Source: Saposhnikovia divaricata
Lineage: Eukaryota; Streptophyta; Magnoliopsida; Apiales; Apiaceae
Direction: 5' to 3'
Length of the DNA stretch: 64,000 bases
NCBI GenBank assembly: GCA_036435485.1
Contig: CM071596.1
Location: forward strand, 57,709,001 to 57,773,000
Numbering within the stretch: the stretch's first letter is position 1; the number at the start of each line of letters is the position of its first letter. The notes beneath the pieces are model-generated. The model was not told the origin of the DNA and ran no database searches. It saw only the letters and a list, made by a program, of their open reading frames with translations. The position numbers and the translations under genes were made by a program. This document shows, piece by piece, positions 1-13,400 of this stretch.

Positions 1-217
1 TAGTATAAACAATAAGATTGCAAATATTGTAAATTTTAAATAATAAGTAACAATATTAAAAATAATCCGTGCATCGTAGAGGATATAAGCTAGTTTTTTT
101 TTGCTAAATGGATATAAGCTAGTTACCTTAACTCACACATTCATGTTCATTGTAGAGAGTGTATAAATGATTGTTGACTGTAACAATTTTAAATTGTCTA
201 ACACGTTTTATTTGTAG

Positions 218-1255
218 GTTTTATGAAGGTGTTATTGTTTCTTTCGATCTTGAGAAAAAGAAGCACAAGGTAGGTAGTCTGAGGTGTCTTTCGTATTTTT
301 TTATTGTGTGCAGGACTAGTAAACTGTACCCATTATTATTGTTTCTTTTGTTATTACTGTTAGGTGTTATATGACGATGGAGAAACAGAAATTCTTAATC
401 TGAAAAAAGAAACATGGGAATTTGTCAAAGATGGAACCATCAAGGTGAGAAGTTCGGTTATATTTAGTGTGTACACATTTCTTGTAAATTTATGAATTCT
501 AAGAATGCATGATTTTTACAGAACAAGCAAGAAGACAAGGAGTCTAACGAGGGTGTTTCAGCTAAAGCGTAAGTAATTCTTTTGTTGGTGAAATAAATTT
601 GAGAATAAAATATATAAACATGAGGTTGTTGATCGAGTTTTTCTCATTAAAATTGCTTGTGAAAAGTTTTAAATTATTTTAAAATAAGTCTTTGATGTGA
701 GTTCCTTAAAAGGAATATATATTTCAAAATCAATTGGATTGATGGCTCATGGCTGTTGGCTGAATATGTAACTTACATAAAGAATGTCAAGGGTATAATT
801 TGATGATGTTCCGCGTGATTAATATGTAAGTGTAAAGAGAGATTATATCTGTAGATGTTTAAACATTGGTAGTGCATACCAGGTATAGAAGAAAAAAGCC
901 AGACCAAGTAGCCAAATTTGATACACTATACCTTTGTTTTTGTTATTGACTTCCCTTTCCTGTTTCTGTTTACATGAGTATCTTTTTTCTTTTATTATGG
1001 AGGGAGTAATTATATTATATGAAAGTTGTATATACAGTAATGATGGTTTTGACCCCTATTATATTAAACAGATCAAGAAGCAAAAAAGCAGTCGAGTCGA
1101 AAAAAGGTGGTGGCAAATCATCCCCTGATAATTATGAATCAATTATGCCCAAAAGCAACTCCAAGTCGAACAGAGGAAAGTCAGCCTCCAAGAGCAAGAG
1201 CAAAACACCACAAGTTGGAAGCAAAAGTGATGGGAAGGGAAAAAAAAGATCTTGA
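218..1255 (+). CDS. PDS5C: PDS5-like cohesin cofactor, copy A, last four exons (5' part outside window)
   Basis: Four exons joined by GT/AG introns are readable: 218-269, 364-444, 522-568 and 1072-1255 (stop TGA). The first begins with FYEGVIVSFD and the second with VLYDDGETEILNLKKETW, which together form the Tudor-like domain found near the C-terminus of plant PDS5C-type proteins. The last exon encodes a basic, serine/lysine-rich tail (RSRSKKAVESKKGGG, ending DGKGKKRS), typical of the family and probably a nuclear-localisation and chromatin-binding tail. PDS5 proteins bind cohesin on chromatin and regulate sister-chromatid cohesion and repair; that role is family knowledge. Exon phases are compatible and no stop or frameshift is seen, so this may be the functional 3' end of the gene. 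The HEAT-like N-terminal part would lie upstream of base 1. It is the only one of the four copies here without a visible lesion. Confidence 0.85.
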
Positions 1256-1935
1256 GGTTGTTATGTATGTATTTATGTAGCCAGCAATGAATTTAGTTTG
1301 GCAAGTCCGTTTGCTATACTCGTCTATAATTAAAACTTGTCATTATTAGCGTAGCTTACAGGAATGATACTTTGCTTAATTACTAGAGAGATATGTAAAG
1401 GATATCTAGCTTCTGTGATGTGGTATGTTTTTCCATCCCTAACTTTTGTTGTTTACAGTAGTTTCGATTCCTTTTCCAACTATGTATATTACCTTTTCCA
1501 ACCGATAGTCTTAGTTTCGATTTCTTTTCCAACTATGTATATTACCTTTTCCAACCGATAGTCCTGAAACAAAAGTTCAGTTAAACCACTCAAATCTACA
1601 TGAAGCGCATGCATAAAGTGATTTCGTATATACCCTTTCAACAAAAACCATAAAAAAGAAAAAACCTAATAAAGTGTGTGAAACTAAAAAGACGATAAAA
1701 AAATAACTTAAAAGATGATATTATATGCTGACAAAAAATGAATGCCTCTCTCTCCTTGCCACAAAAATCCTAACATTTGTTTTAGCTTTTTACTGTTGAC
1801 TTATGGCTTATATGGTCATAAATCCTTAGGGGGGGTGTTTGCCAAAATAAGTTTTAACTTATGACTTATAAGTTCATAAGTTGAATGTTAGGAATTCTTA
1901 ACTTTCAACTTATAACTTATTCTCGATATACGTAA
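1256..1935. other. Noncoding 3' flank of PDS5 copy A
   Basis: AT-rich sequence with no credible gene apart from the 53-bp tandem duplication. From about 1828 it contains a fragment resembling the start of the palindromic MITE that follows (TGTTTGCCAAAATAAG followed by ACTTATAAGT-type motifs), suggesting a partial older copy next to the full one. Confidence 0.5.
1461..1566. repeat. 53-bp tandem duplication downstream of PDS5 copy A
   Basis: Two nearly identical 53-bp units (1461-1513 and 1514-1566), each starting GTTTCGATT and ending with AACCGATAGTC. They differ at only a few positions, so the duplication looks recent. It lies about 200 bp past the PDS5 stop codon, possibly in the 3' UTR or just beyond. 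The short open frame crossing it is not considered a gene. Confidence 0.85.
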
Positions 1936-1939
1936 TATA

Positions 1940-2725
1940 TAGGGGCCGTTTGGCGTAACTTAAAAAATGTAACTTATTGCTTTAAGTTAATAAATTGATA
2001 AGTGATAAGTAAATCAGAAATTATAAGTCAGTAAAGTGTTTGGTAAATCAGAACTTATAATTCAGTAGAGTGTTTGGTAAATCAGAACTTATAAGTTAAT
2101 TTTTTTTATTTTTAAAATATTTATTTTTTAATATATAATAATGGATATCATTGGATAGATCTCGATGAGTAGAAAAATTTAATATATATGTAATAATTTT
2201 TTAATGAACGAATCAAAAGATATGTATGATTTTGAAGATTTGAAGGATATTATATTTACGTATATCAAGAAAATAAGTTACAGAAATAAGATGAAAGTTA
2301 GGTTTGTCCAACTTCTCAATTTGGTATTATAAGTCGGATATAAGCCCAATGGACTGAGGAAGCCAAACACTTAGAAATAAGTAGGACCCGACTTTAAGTT
2401 CAAATAAACCCACTTTAAAGTGAGCCAAAATTACACATAATATTCTTCAAATCTTCAAAATCATATATCTCTCGATCCATTCATTAGAAAATTGATATGT
2501 ATATATCAAATTTCCCTATTCATCGAGATCTTTCCATTGATATCCATTGTTATATATAAAAAACAAGTATTTTGAAAATTATAAAAAAAAGTTAACTTAT
2601 AAGTTCTGATTTACTCAAACTGATTATAAGTTCTGATTTACCAAACACTCTAATCTCTACTATACTTATTACTTATATGACATAAGTGCTTATAAGTCAT
2701 AAACTACTCATTTTAAGATACCCCA
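1940..2725. repeat. Long imperfect palindrome, MITE-like
   Basis: The left arm (from GGGGCCGTTTGGCG near 1941) and the right arm (ending TACCCCAAACATAC near 2735) are inverted copies. Matching blocks include TTTGGTAAATCAGAACTTAT on the left against its complement near 2620-2645, and a 100-bp stretch around 2140-2240 against 2440-2545. The unpaired centre is about 2256-2435. It has no coding capacity, and a perfect target-site duplication was not resolved. The outer sequence GGCCGTTTGG resembles hAT or Harbinger-type MITE ends; the superfamily is uncertain. Confidence 0.7.
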
Positions 2726-3405
2726 AACATACACATTATTCTTTTGAGCACCCGTAATTAATTGTTTTTAGCTTTTTTTGCAGGAAAGTCGTCTTTATTC
2801 TTGTTTATTGTTTAAAAAAATTCTGTTTGTAGCACTCCTTTTATCCATGTTTTGACTTTTTTCCTAGGATTTTTTTTGAGAGGTGTGCACACCCATTATT
2901 GGTCATGTTCTTAAATTACCCTTATGCTTAATTAATATTTTTTCTTTTCCATAACCTTCTATTTTTCAAGTTTGTTTTTTATTATTAAATTAATTAATTA
3001 GCTGTTATTTGATGAATTTTTAAGTATAAATTGAAGATATGCGTATATCATTTTTCAAATTATATCATTATGCTTACATAATAAAAATTATAGATTTTAA
3101 AAGACTTAAAACTAAGTTATATATGGAGAACTCAAGCATGATTATAAGGTATTGGCATGTTCAGTATATGCAAAATTCATGTATATGCAAAATTCATAAA
3201 TCACAAAAAGCAATAAATCATTCAAAAAATTGCTTCCATGAATAGAATTGCAAAAGTTAAAGTGATTGAAAATATTCAAAAATTTCTTAATAGTTATTTG
3301 AATTAACTAGATTGATAATTTTGCTCATTCTTGCAATTACTCATCTACATTATTATCTTGCAAGTATTCGTTGATGTTCTTTTATATTTACAGAAGTTTC
3401 GAAGA

Positions 3406-3840
3406 GAAAAGGCCCTCTTTATCACAATTTAAAGGTAAAATGTCCTAAATATCACAAATTGAAAAAATGACCCTTATTATCACAGAAAAACGCAATGGCG
3501 TGTGGCGTTTCTATTTTTCGGGCTGTAACGCAACTTCTAGTTGCGTTTTCTAATTTTTTTTTAATTTTTTTTTGAGTCACGCATCTTGAAGATGCATTTC
3601 CCTCTTTTTTTTATTTTTTATTTATTAGGTAACGCATCTTGAGGATGCGTGACTCAAATTTTTTTTTTTTAAAATAATTACGTTTTGAAAAATAAAAGGG
3701 GCAAAAACACCACACGACAATGCGTTTTTAAGAAACCCAACATTAATTTGCGTTTTTCTGTGATATAAAGGGCCATTTTTGTGGGTTGTGAGATTTAGGG
3801 CCTTTTGACTCCAATTTGTGATAGTAAGGGCCAACACCCC
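3406..3840. repeat. Palindromic repeat with ACGCATC motifs
   Basis: The left arm near 3406-3500 (GGCCCTCTTTATCACAATTT, then AAAACGCAATGGCG) is inverted near 3735-3836 (TTGCGTTTTTCTGTGATA, then GATAGTAAGGGCC). In the centre, GACGCATCTTGAAGATGC-like sequence at 3577-3597 is matched by GCATCTTGAGGATGCGTGAC at 3634-3653. It is noncoding, and a minus-strand open frame across it is attributed to the palindrome. A second element with the same architecture and GCGT motifs lies at 37020-37680. Confidence 0.6.
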
Positions 3841-4329
3841 GTTTCGTATAAACAAGAATTAGGATTTAGTTAGTTAATAAAACATCTAATGTAGTTGTAA
3901 AAAAAGGAATAAACACAAAAAATAGTTAAGGATATTTTAGTCTATTTAACAATTTTGGGTATGCACCAATAAATATAGAATGTGTACATATCAGCTCCCT
4001 TTTTTTTAAAGCATGGATGTATCTTTGGCCTAATTAGAGATGAATTGGATGTCTATGCATTGTCTACATAGCATGTTCACATATATATAATTTAAGCTCC
4101 CATTTATCTTCATTGTTTTAATTTTTGGGATTTCAATAAATTTTATGCGCTATTTTCTTTGGTTTGGATGATTGTGGCGGAGAAAGGAGGGGAAGAAGTG
4201 TTGAATTTGATAGGATTCAATCAATATTTGTGGTTCATCGGGTATTATTATTAATAATTTAAATAAGACTTGAGCTTAACTAATAATTAAATATATAAAT
4301 AGCACTTAATATATATTTAATTATTATAT

Positions 4330-4331
<2 letters not shown>
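3841..4331. other. Noncoding AT-rich spacer
   Basis: No open frame of interest, RNA gene or terminal repeat was seen. Composition is AT-rich intergenic plant DNA leading into the microsatellite and MITE cluster. Confidence 0.5.

Positions 4332-4380
<49 letters not shown>
4332..4380. repeat. (AT)n microsatellite
   Basis: Uninterrupted AT dinucleotide tract of about 49 bp ending exactly where the palindromic element at 4381 begins. Confidence 0.95.
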
Positions 4381-4383
<3 letters not shown>

Positions 4384-4727
4384 GTTGTTCAAATGAGACC
4401 CCTCTTATAATGAGACTCTCTCTTATAATCCCCTCATATTTCTTTTATTCTAAAGGGCCCTGTCAGGGGCACCCAATACGAAAAAGGCTTATAATTATAC
4501 TCTCTATCCATTCATCAAAGAAAAATTTATAAAAAAAATAAATAAAAAAATAAAAAAACTGCTGCCACGTCATCATTTTTTTTGAAATTTTTTTTTTAAT
4601 TTTTTTTTGATAAATGAATAGAGGGTAGAATTATTAGACTTTTTCGTATTGGGTGCCCCTGGCGGGGCCCTTTAAAATAGATGAAATAAGAGGGGGACTC
4701 ATTATAAGAGGGGTCTCATTTGAGCAC

Positions 4728-4731
<4 letters not shown>
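4381..4731. repeat. Palindromic MITE with shared GC-rich core, copy 1
   Basis: Ends are inverted repeats of about 34 bp: the left begins GGGGTTGTTCAAATGAGACC and the right complements GGTGCTCAAATGAGACCCC. Inside, GGGCCCTGTCAGGGGCACCC near 4455-4474 is inverted near 4650-4672. It is flanked directly by (AT)n on the left and (CT)n/(AT)n on the right. No coding capacity. Either a TA-targeting MITE or a microsatellite-associated element is compatible. Confidence 0.75.

Positions 4732-4800
<69 letters not shown>
4732..4800. repeat. Compound (CT)n(AT)n microsatellite
   Basis: A short CT run is followed by an AT dinucleotide tract to 4800, immediately right of the palindromic element. Confidence 0.95.
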
Positions 4801-4802
<2 letters not shown>

Positions 4803-5096
4803 TATATGTTAATAATGTCTTAAGTATTAAAGCCCATAACTTTGATGGACGGTCCCATTAGGATTGATCCCATTATTCCCTCTATACAATGAATCTTATG
4901 CGAGAAGAAAATACACGCGTCTCATATTATTCAGAAAATACACACACTTCATCCTTACGTATAGAGGAGAATAGTGAAGATCAAAACCCTCAAGTACTTA
5001 CTCTCTCCGATCTGCAGTCTCTCAAGATCATCAATGGTCTTTTTTGATTCAGGTACGGTTACACTATTAACCTATACTCATAGTTTTAATCGGGAG

Positions 5097-5100
<4 letters not shown>

Positions 5101-5138
<38 letters not shown>
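5101..5138. repeat. (AT)n microsatellite
   Basis: AT dinucleotide tract of about 38 bp, just left of the next palindromic element. Confidence 0.95.
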
Positions 5139-5144
<6 letters not shown>

Positions 5145-5153
5145 GTATATAAT

Positions 5154-5327
5154 ATGTTCCTATAGTTAACTTTAGGAAATTCTTCTAAAGTTAACCATTA
5201 AGATTGTGACAAATATGCATAATCAATAATGCCCTTGCGGGGCCCTTTTAAATGAAAAAAAATCCATCAAAACTACGTAGTTTTGATGGGTTAACTTTAG
5301 GAAATTTCCTACAGTTAACTGTAGGAC
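5154..5327. repeat. Palindromic MITE with shared core, copy 2 (short)
   Basis: The left end TCCTATAGTTAACTTTAGG is inverted near 5307-5327 (CTACAGTTAACTGTAGGACC). The interior holds TGCCCTTGCGGGGCCCTTTT, a diverged form of the core found in the three neighbouring elements, and a small hairpin around ACTACGTAGT. It sits between two AT microsatellites. Confidence 0.65.
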
Positions 5328-5333
5328 CATTTT

Positions 5334-5338
<5 letters not shown>

Positions 5339-5371
<33 letters not shown>
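5339..5371. repeat. (AT)n microsatellite
   Basis: TA dinucleotide tract separating two MITE-like elements. Confidence 0.9.
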
Positions 5372-5374
<3 letters not shown>

Positions 5375-5676
5375 CATGTTCAAATAGAAACTAAATTAGA
5401 ATAGAAACTAGAAACCAAACCCAAATAAAAAATTGAAGCTAATCTAATGACCAAACTAGGGGTAGCCCAATACAAAAAATGCATAATATTCTAGGATCCA
5501 TTCAGCAAAAAAAAAAATACTGTTCACGTTGATGACGTGGCAGTGACGTCATCGAGTGAACAATATTTTTTTAATATTATTTTTTTTGCTGTGTATTGGT
5601 AAGTTAATTTGTGGCATTTTTTGTGAAGGTGCCCCTGGCGGGGCCCTTAGAATAGATGAAATATAATTTATTTAGA
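5372..5676. repeat. MITE-like element with shared core, copy 3
   Basis: Lies between two AT tracts. Contains GGGTAGCCCAATAC near 5460, a central hairpin around GTTCACGTTGATGACGTGG and TGACGTCATCGAGTGAAC (5523-5563), and the core GTGCCCCTGGCGGGGCCCTT near 5630. The outer arms pair less well than in copies 1 and 4. Noncoding. Confidence 0.6.
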
Positions 5677-5710
5677 TATATATATATATATATACATACA
5701 TATATATATA

Positions 5711-6034
5711 GACCGTTGCTCCATAACAAACACCCTTATATAACAAAAAATAAAGAACACCTTAGATCTAATAGATCCATTGACCCCGCCAGGGGCACCC
5801 AATACAAAAAGTAGTTATTTTTTTACCCTCTATCCATCCAGCAAAAAAAAAAAACGTTCATGATGACGTCATCATGACGTCATCATGAACAGTAATTTTT
5901 TTTTTGCTGGATGGATAGAGGGTAAAAAAATAACAACTTTTTGTATTGGGTGGCCCCGCCAGGGGCATTAGATCTATTAGATCTAAGGTGTTCTTTATTG
6001 TTTGTTATATAAGGTGTTTGTTATGGAGTACAAC
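5711..6034. repeat. Palindromic MITE with shared core, copy 4
   Basis: A near-perfect palindrome. The left arm starts GACCGTTGCTCCATAACAAA and the right arm ends TTTGTTATGGAGTACAAC. Inside are CCCCGCCAGGGGCACCCAAT near 5785 and its inverse near 5945, around a central hairpin of repeated GATGACGTCATC (5860-5886). It is flanked by TA repeats on both sides, and one strand could fold into a hairpin of over 300 nt. Confidence 0.8.
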
Positions 6035-7793
<1,759 letters not shown>

Positions 7794-8645
7794 TTTTAAG
7801 GTCAATTCATGCAGGCATGTGTTAATTAATGTAAGGTTATTATGAAAACAATTAATTTATGTAAAGATAGGCTAGTTTTGCTTGCCGATTATAAGGTTTC
7901 AATGTGCTAGTAATCTTAAAGCATGTTTAAATTAAAACTCATGTTATTGTTGTAATTTTTAAAGCTGATAATTTTACATATCATGTATCTTATGGTACAT
8001 GTAATTGTTAGTTTTAATTTTTATTAACATTTTTTTAAATGGGATACTTATGATTTTTAATAAATATTAGTTCCTCATGAAAATTATAATTAATTTAATT
8101 TATGGATTAATAGAGTGATTTCTTGATTATTAAAGTACTGGATGTACCAACGAAAATCTTTTACTTTAATTATTTAAGAGAATGATAAATCACCTAATGT
8201 ACGTGTATAAATCGGCCCAACCGGAAGATTTTATATACTGCTTTTGTAAACGGAATTTTTTTTAAGTTCAGATTATAGGATTTAAATTATTTTTTGCCCA
8301 ATGGTGATATAATTTAAAATTTTACTTTTTGTAATCTCATGTTTAATGATAAAATTAATTTAGTATTAATAATCGGTCCAACGGAGATATTAATTTTAAA
8401 TTAATTTGAATTATAGGAAAATTTTTGTGTATTTCATTTTTTCTATTAGATAAACTGTTTATCCCTCAACTTATGTGTTACTTGGTGAATTAACTATTTT
8501 TTATCATGTGGATTACATTTATTGTACTTATTGTACTTATATGCATGACTGTGATCAACCTTGATTCACCATTTGGTCATGTTTCACTTATCAACTACTT
8601 TTCACACATTGAACCATTGAGTTCCTCTAATTTTAAGAAGTGAAA
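7794..8645. other. AT-rich intergenic sequence
   Basis: No coding signal or recognisable repeat end. A 5' LTR for the downstream copia remnant was looked for here and not found. Confidence 0.45.
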
Positions 8646-8649
8646 AGAG

Positions 8650-10408
8650 CAAATTGATCTTACATTTCAAAACCTGCTGCCATTACGACCGAAAGCTCTA
8701 ATAAGCAAAAGGCCGATTATGCAAAATGGGAGCATAGCAACCGTGTTTCTTTAATGATTCTTAAGGTCTCCATTACTAGTGCAATTCGTGGAACAATTTC
8801 CGAATCTGATAATGCAAAGGAGTAGATAGCGAACATTGAGGAACAATTCAAGGCTTTTGATCACTAAGGCTCAAGCCACTACATTGATCTCGAAAATGGT
8901 CACTCTCAAGTGTAATGGTTCAAGTGGTGTTCGTGATCACATTATGAGAATGAATGATATGGTTTCTCAGTTAAAGGACATGAACATGGAAATCTCTGCA
9001 GGTTTTCTCGTCCACTTCATAATGACTTCTCTTCGTGCACAATTTGGTCATTTTAAGATCAACTACAATACGCAGAAAGAAAAGTGGAAGATGAGTGAGT
9101 TGATTTCTATGTGCGTTCTAGAAGAAGAATGCCTTAAGTCTGAGAAAGTTGAAAGTGCTCATGTTGTGACCATGACACTCGCTAAAAAAAAATGAAAAGA
9201 AATATGACAATAGTCAAAAGAAAAAGAGAATTGATGTATTTGTCACGAAAAACAAGGGACGGACTTCTGGCACAAAGAACTTAGGAGGTCCTAAAGGTCC
9301 TAAATGTAACATCTGCAGAGCTAAATGACACATAAGGAAAGAGTGTTCCAAATTTCGCGAGTGGTTAGATAAAAAGGTAATGCATCTATTTATGTTTGTT
9401 ATGAAGCTTTTACATCTGACGCTCCTTTAAATACGTGGTTGATAGACACTGGTGCAACTGTGTATATAACTAATTCGTTGCAGGGATTTCTTTCCGTGAA
9501 GGAGCTAAATAAAGGAGATCGATATTTGCTCGTTGGAATGGAGAGAAAATACAACTTGAAGTAGTGGAACTTTCCAAATTATGTTGGAAAATGGTTTTAA
9601 TTTGGATTTAATGGATACTGTTTATGTTCCTAGTATTACTAGCAACCTTATTTCTGTTTCAAAGTTAGACGCTTATGGATATTAGTTTAAATTTGAAAAT
9701 AAAGGTTTTTGTCCATTTCTTTATTTTGAGTATATTGGCTCTAGGCTATTGAGGAAAACCTTTACAAATTATGTTTGAATGCATCTTTTAGTGAATCCTT
9801 AATTTCAATGAATGTACAAGATGAACTTGCAAACTATTTCTAAAAAAAAGAACCTAATGAGAATTTCTCAAAATTATGGCATGAATGACTTGGTCACATT
9901 TCCAAATAGAATGGAAAGACTTGTTAAAGTGGGAATTCTTCATCCTTTAGATTTCTCATTAAAGGGAAATTTGTAGAAACAAACAAAAGAGGTGCAACTC
10001 GTAGCACTAAATGCTTGAAGATAATTCACACTGACATTAGTGGACCATACACTCCAGATATAGGTGGTCATAAGTATTCTATTACTTTTATTGATGAATA
10101 CTCACTTTATGGCTACATTTATCTTTTGCCTAAAAAATATGAAGCACTTGATGTTTAAAATTTATAAGGCAGATGTTGAGAAACAACTTAGTTCAGATAT
10201 TAAGGTTGTTAGATATGATAGATGAGGGGAGTATTATGGAAAATTCTTTAAATTTGGACAGAATCCAGGCCCCTTTGCCTTATTTTTACGAGAATGTGGC
10301 ATCGTTCCTCAGTACACAATGCCGGGTACACCCCAACAGAACGGTGTTGCTGAGAGATAAAATCGAATTCTTATGAATTTTGTTCGAAGCATGATATGTC
10401 ACAGTACG
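8650..10408 (+). pseudogene. Ty1/copia retrotransposon remnant A, gag to integrase
   Basis: Translated pieces in several frames follow the copia polyprotein order. Gag is at 8690-9195 (for example KADYAKWEHSNRVSLMILK, then HFIMTSLRAQFGHFKINYNT). A damaged CCHC zinc knuckle lies near 9303-9345 (CNIC, with a stop before HIRKEC). A protease-like segment has WLIDTGATVYITNS near 9435-9475. The integrase core is at about 10018-10400 (ISGPYTPDIGG, FIDEYS, then GTPQQNGVAER). Many stops and frameshifts interrupt it. It breaks off at a solo-LTR insertion and resumes at 15876. No flanking LTRs were found, so the element is old and truncated. Confidence 0.85.
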
Positions 10409-13400
10409 TGTTAAGTCCAGAAGTATCGTAGAGGGGGGGGGGGGGTTTGAATACGATACTCACTAAATATAAAAAATTCTTTCGAATCTTTTGCAGATAA
10501 ATATATTTAGGTTCGGTTAGTGGGTTCGTGTTCTTAAAATTATATATTGTTTTGATTTCACTGTCAGTTCTAAATCAAAACAAAAATACCAAAACACAAG
10601 TTCGGGGTAAATATCTTTTATTAAAAATAAAAACCCTGAGGGTGTTGCTATAAAATCTAATCCGTAGATTAGTTGATACAAGTTATCACTACAGTTTATC
10701 AATTCACAACAGAGAATTTGGTTCACTAATAAAGATTCTATAGTAAAATTTTCATTGAAGCTTTCTCGTTTCTCAAACTCTCTGGTGTGTTCTTGTCTGT
10801 AGACAAAACTCTTCACAACTTTTTAAACAACGGACTGAAGATAATATCTTATGTCTCTTTTGTAGTATTTTTAAAACAATCGAACAAGTTAATAGCCTTC
10901 AATCTTGACTGTCTTCTCCGCAGATCTTTTCTTGAAAAGTATCGATGAGTCTGAAAAAGAAAGAAAAGAAATAATTCTTTTCTTAAGTTCGATAGATTCT
11001 AAAATCTATCGAAACAAATAATCAAAAGAATTATTCTTACTTTAAATAAAATCAAGAAGTGGAATAAAGTTGGTAGTTAAAATGGATGAAAGAATTCCAT
11101 TCGATAGTTTTTTTAACAAAACTATCGAAGTGGTTTACTGCGACGCCCCCTAATCTTTTACCAGGAATCCGGGTCATCACATCCTTAACCATACACATAC
11201 ATACCTTTGCGGAATATTCTATCACCTGCTCACAATGTAATCTACAACAATATTCATAATCAACTCCATAATCTACTCCACGGGTTATAGCCTTAGAACA
11301 TAAGATAAATTCTCAAAATTTACTACACATCAGAGTATGCTCCAGAATCTTATTACAACTTCACAGTACTAGATAATAAAGCATTAAACAACTTCTTTCC
11401 AACTTGCACCCTCCTCAAATACTATAAGGCTAACGCGCTGAATCAGTTGCCTTTCCCCTTCCCTTAATCACGCCGATTCGCCGTATGAGTGCCAGCTCTA
11501 ATTGCCGCTGTTTTATAATATTTAAAAATAACAAGAATGAGCCAAAAATGCCCAGCAAGTTTTATACACCAGAATCAAATACATAAATATATCCACAAAA
11601 CTTCTTCAAGAAATGAACCCCCATATTTCCTTTAACATACTGAAATGTACTCATAAAAACTGAGTAAGGATATACCATTCATACTGCAATTAATACCCAC
11701 GTTGAAGTATTAATTACACTTATCAAATGATGTTGATGGACTATATTCAGGATATTCTTCTCCGCTTGGCTGTAATGGATGATCAGTCCTTACATCTATC
11801 AATTTACTACCGGTAAAAGGATGATCCGCCTGTCACACCCTAAGCCGCATCCGGGCTTTCATACACCTTTGTTGGTCCGGTCGCCGTACCGGTCTCTTAT
11901 GTTATCTCCAGTCCAGAATCTAGGATACCAGAGTACCCTTGGCCACCTTCAATACTTATCATCTTAGATGTCACGTATAATTCCACGTGCACTCAATTCG
12001 TAATAATTATTATCGTTCGGAAATAATAAACGATTACTATTTCCAATAAATCACTTTCCTCTCGAAATATTAAAGGAAAAATATGAACGACTGCTTTGAT
12101 TATGATTCGAATAAAATGATCCAGATCAAATCTCTCATCACCCCCATAATAAACATTACTCCCCTTATTAACAAGATAGTTTTCCAAAACATTTTATCTT
12201 CCTTCGAGTATGAACAATGTACCTCGATACTTGTCCCAATCATATGGACCAATAACTCTTATACATACTACTATACTTATATACTATCCGGATAACATTC
12301 ACAACAATAATATATATATGCATTCAATTGCATCAACATCTGGTAATACTTGCATTTAAAATATATAAATACTTTGAACAATAGAGTATGAATTAGTAAA
12401 CTTGCCTGGTACTCTGGATGTAGTAGGGGCTCGTAGCGGGGTCTGACAATCTAAACAAAGTCAAGAAAACAAGCGATTAATCTCCTATATGATCCACTTA
12501 TAACTCAATGCTTATACATTTAAGCCAATCACAAACAAGGCACTAAGGGGTCCCTCTAGACTTGTACTAAGTCCATGTTATCATAAGTTGGGTTTGAAAT
12601 AGATCCTCGAATCCAAGTTATACTTAACCATTTATAACCCCATTCTTTACACCAATATGTTGCCTTGATAACTCTTAACAAGTTTCGTGTTTTAATCGAC
12701 TCGAAATTCCTCTTTTAACTTATCCAAAATGGATGGTCAAAGTAGTACATCTAGAGTTGACTTTCCTGAAAATTACTATTCCGCGACTCGTACTCCAATA
12801 CTTTTAATAAATCACTGAAAACATATTTAAATACAAAACCACTTCTAAAATCATCTTTGGTATTTTTAATATTTATCATAAAAGTTCCAATTCGAAAACA
12901 CGGGTCTAGATAGGGGGAATGTATTTTTGAAGTTGGGTCAACTGCGAATTTTTACTATTTGCACCACTTTTACTAAAACGTTCATAACTTAATAACCGTT
13001 AACTCAAATGACGCACCGTTTTCGCGTACACGATCTAGAGAATGTCTAGAAGGTAAATAACTCAAGACTTGGCTCTGGTCAGAAGACCTATTTTTCGGAT
13101 TTTACAAAACAGGGCAGGGGTTTGTAATGAATAGTATCATCTCCTAAAAGGGCTTTTCCACTTGCGCAACCTCGGCTTACGCATTTTTATAAAATCGGAA
13201 AATAATGTTTTTAACTCAAAACCTTCACACAAACCTTCCTAACTGACCTTATATTTATCCTCAAAATTTCATATTATAAATCGACTATTAAGGGTCTCAA
13301 TCATAGCCTCAAAGTTGGTACATTTCTGCCGTTCCATTCCTCGAACAACTTTCACTAAAATGGTCATATCTCCTAAACCGTAAACTCTTTTGACATGATT

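Noticed and set aside
3625..3855. 76-residue minus-strand ORF
   Set aside because: It is produced by the palindromic repeat and has no protein-like conservation signal.
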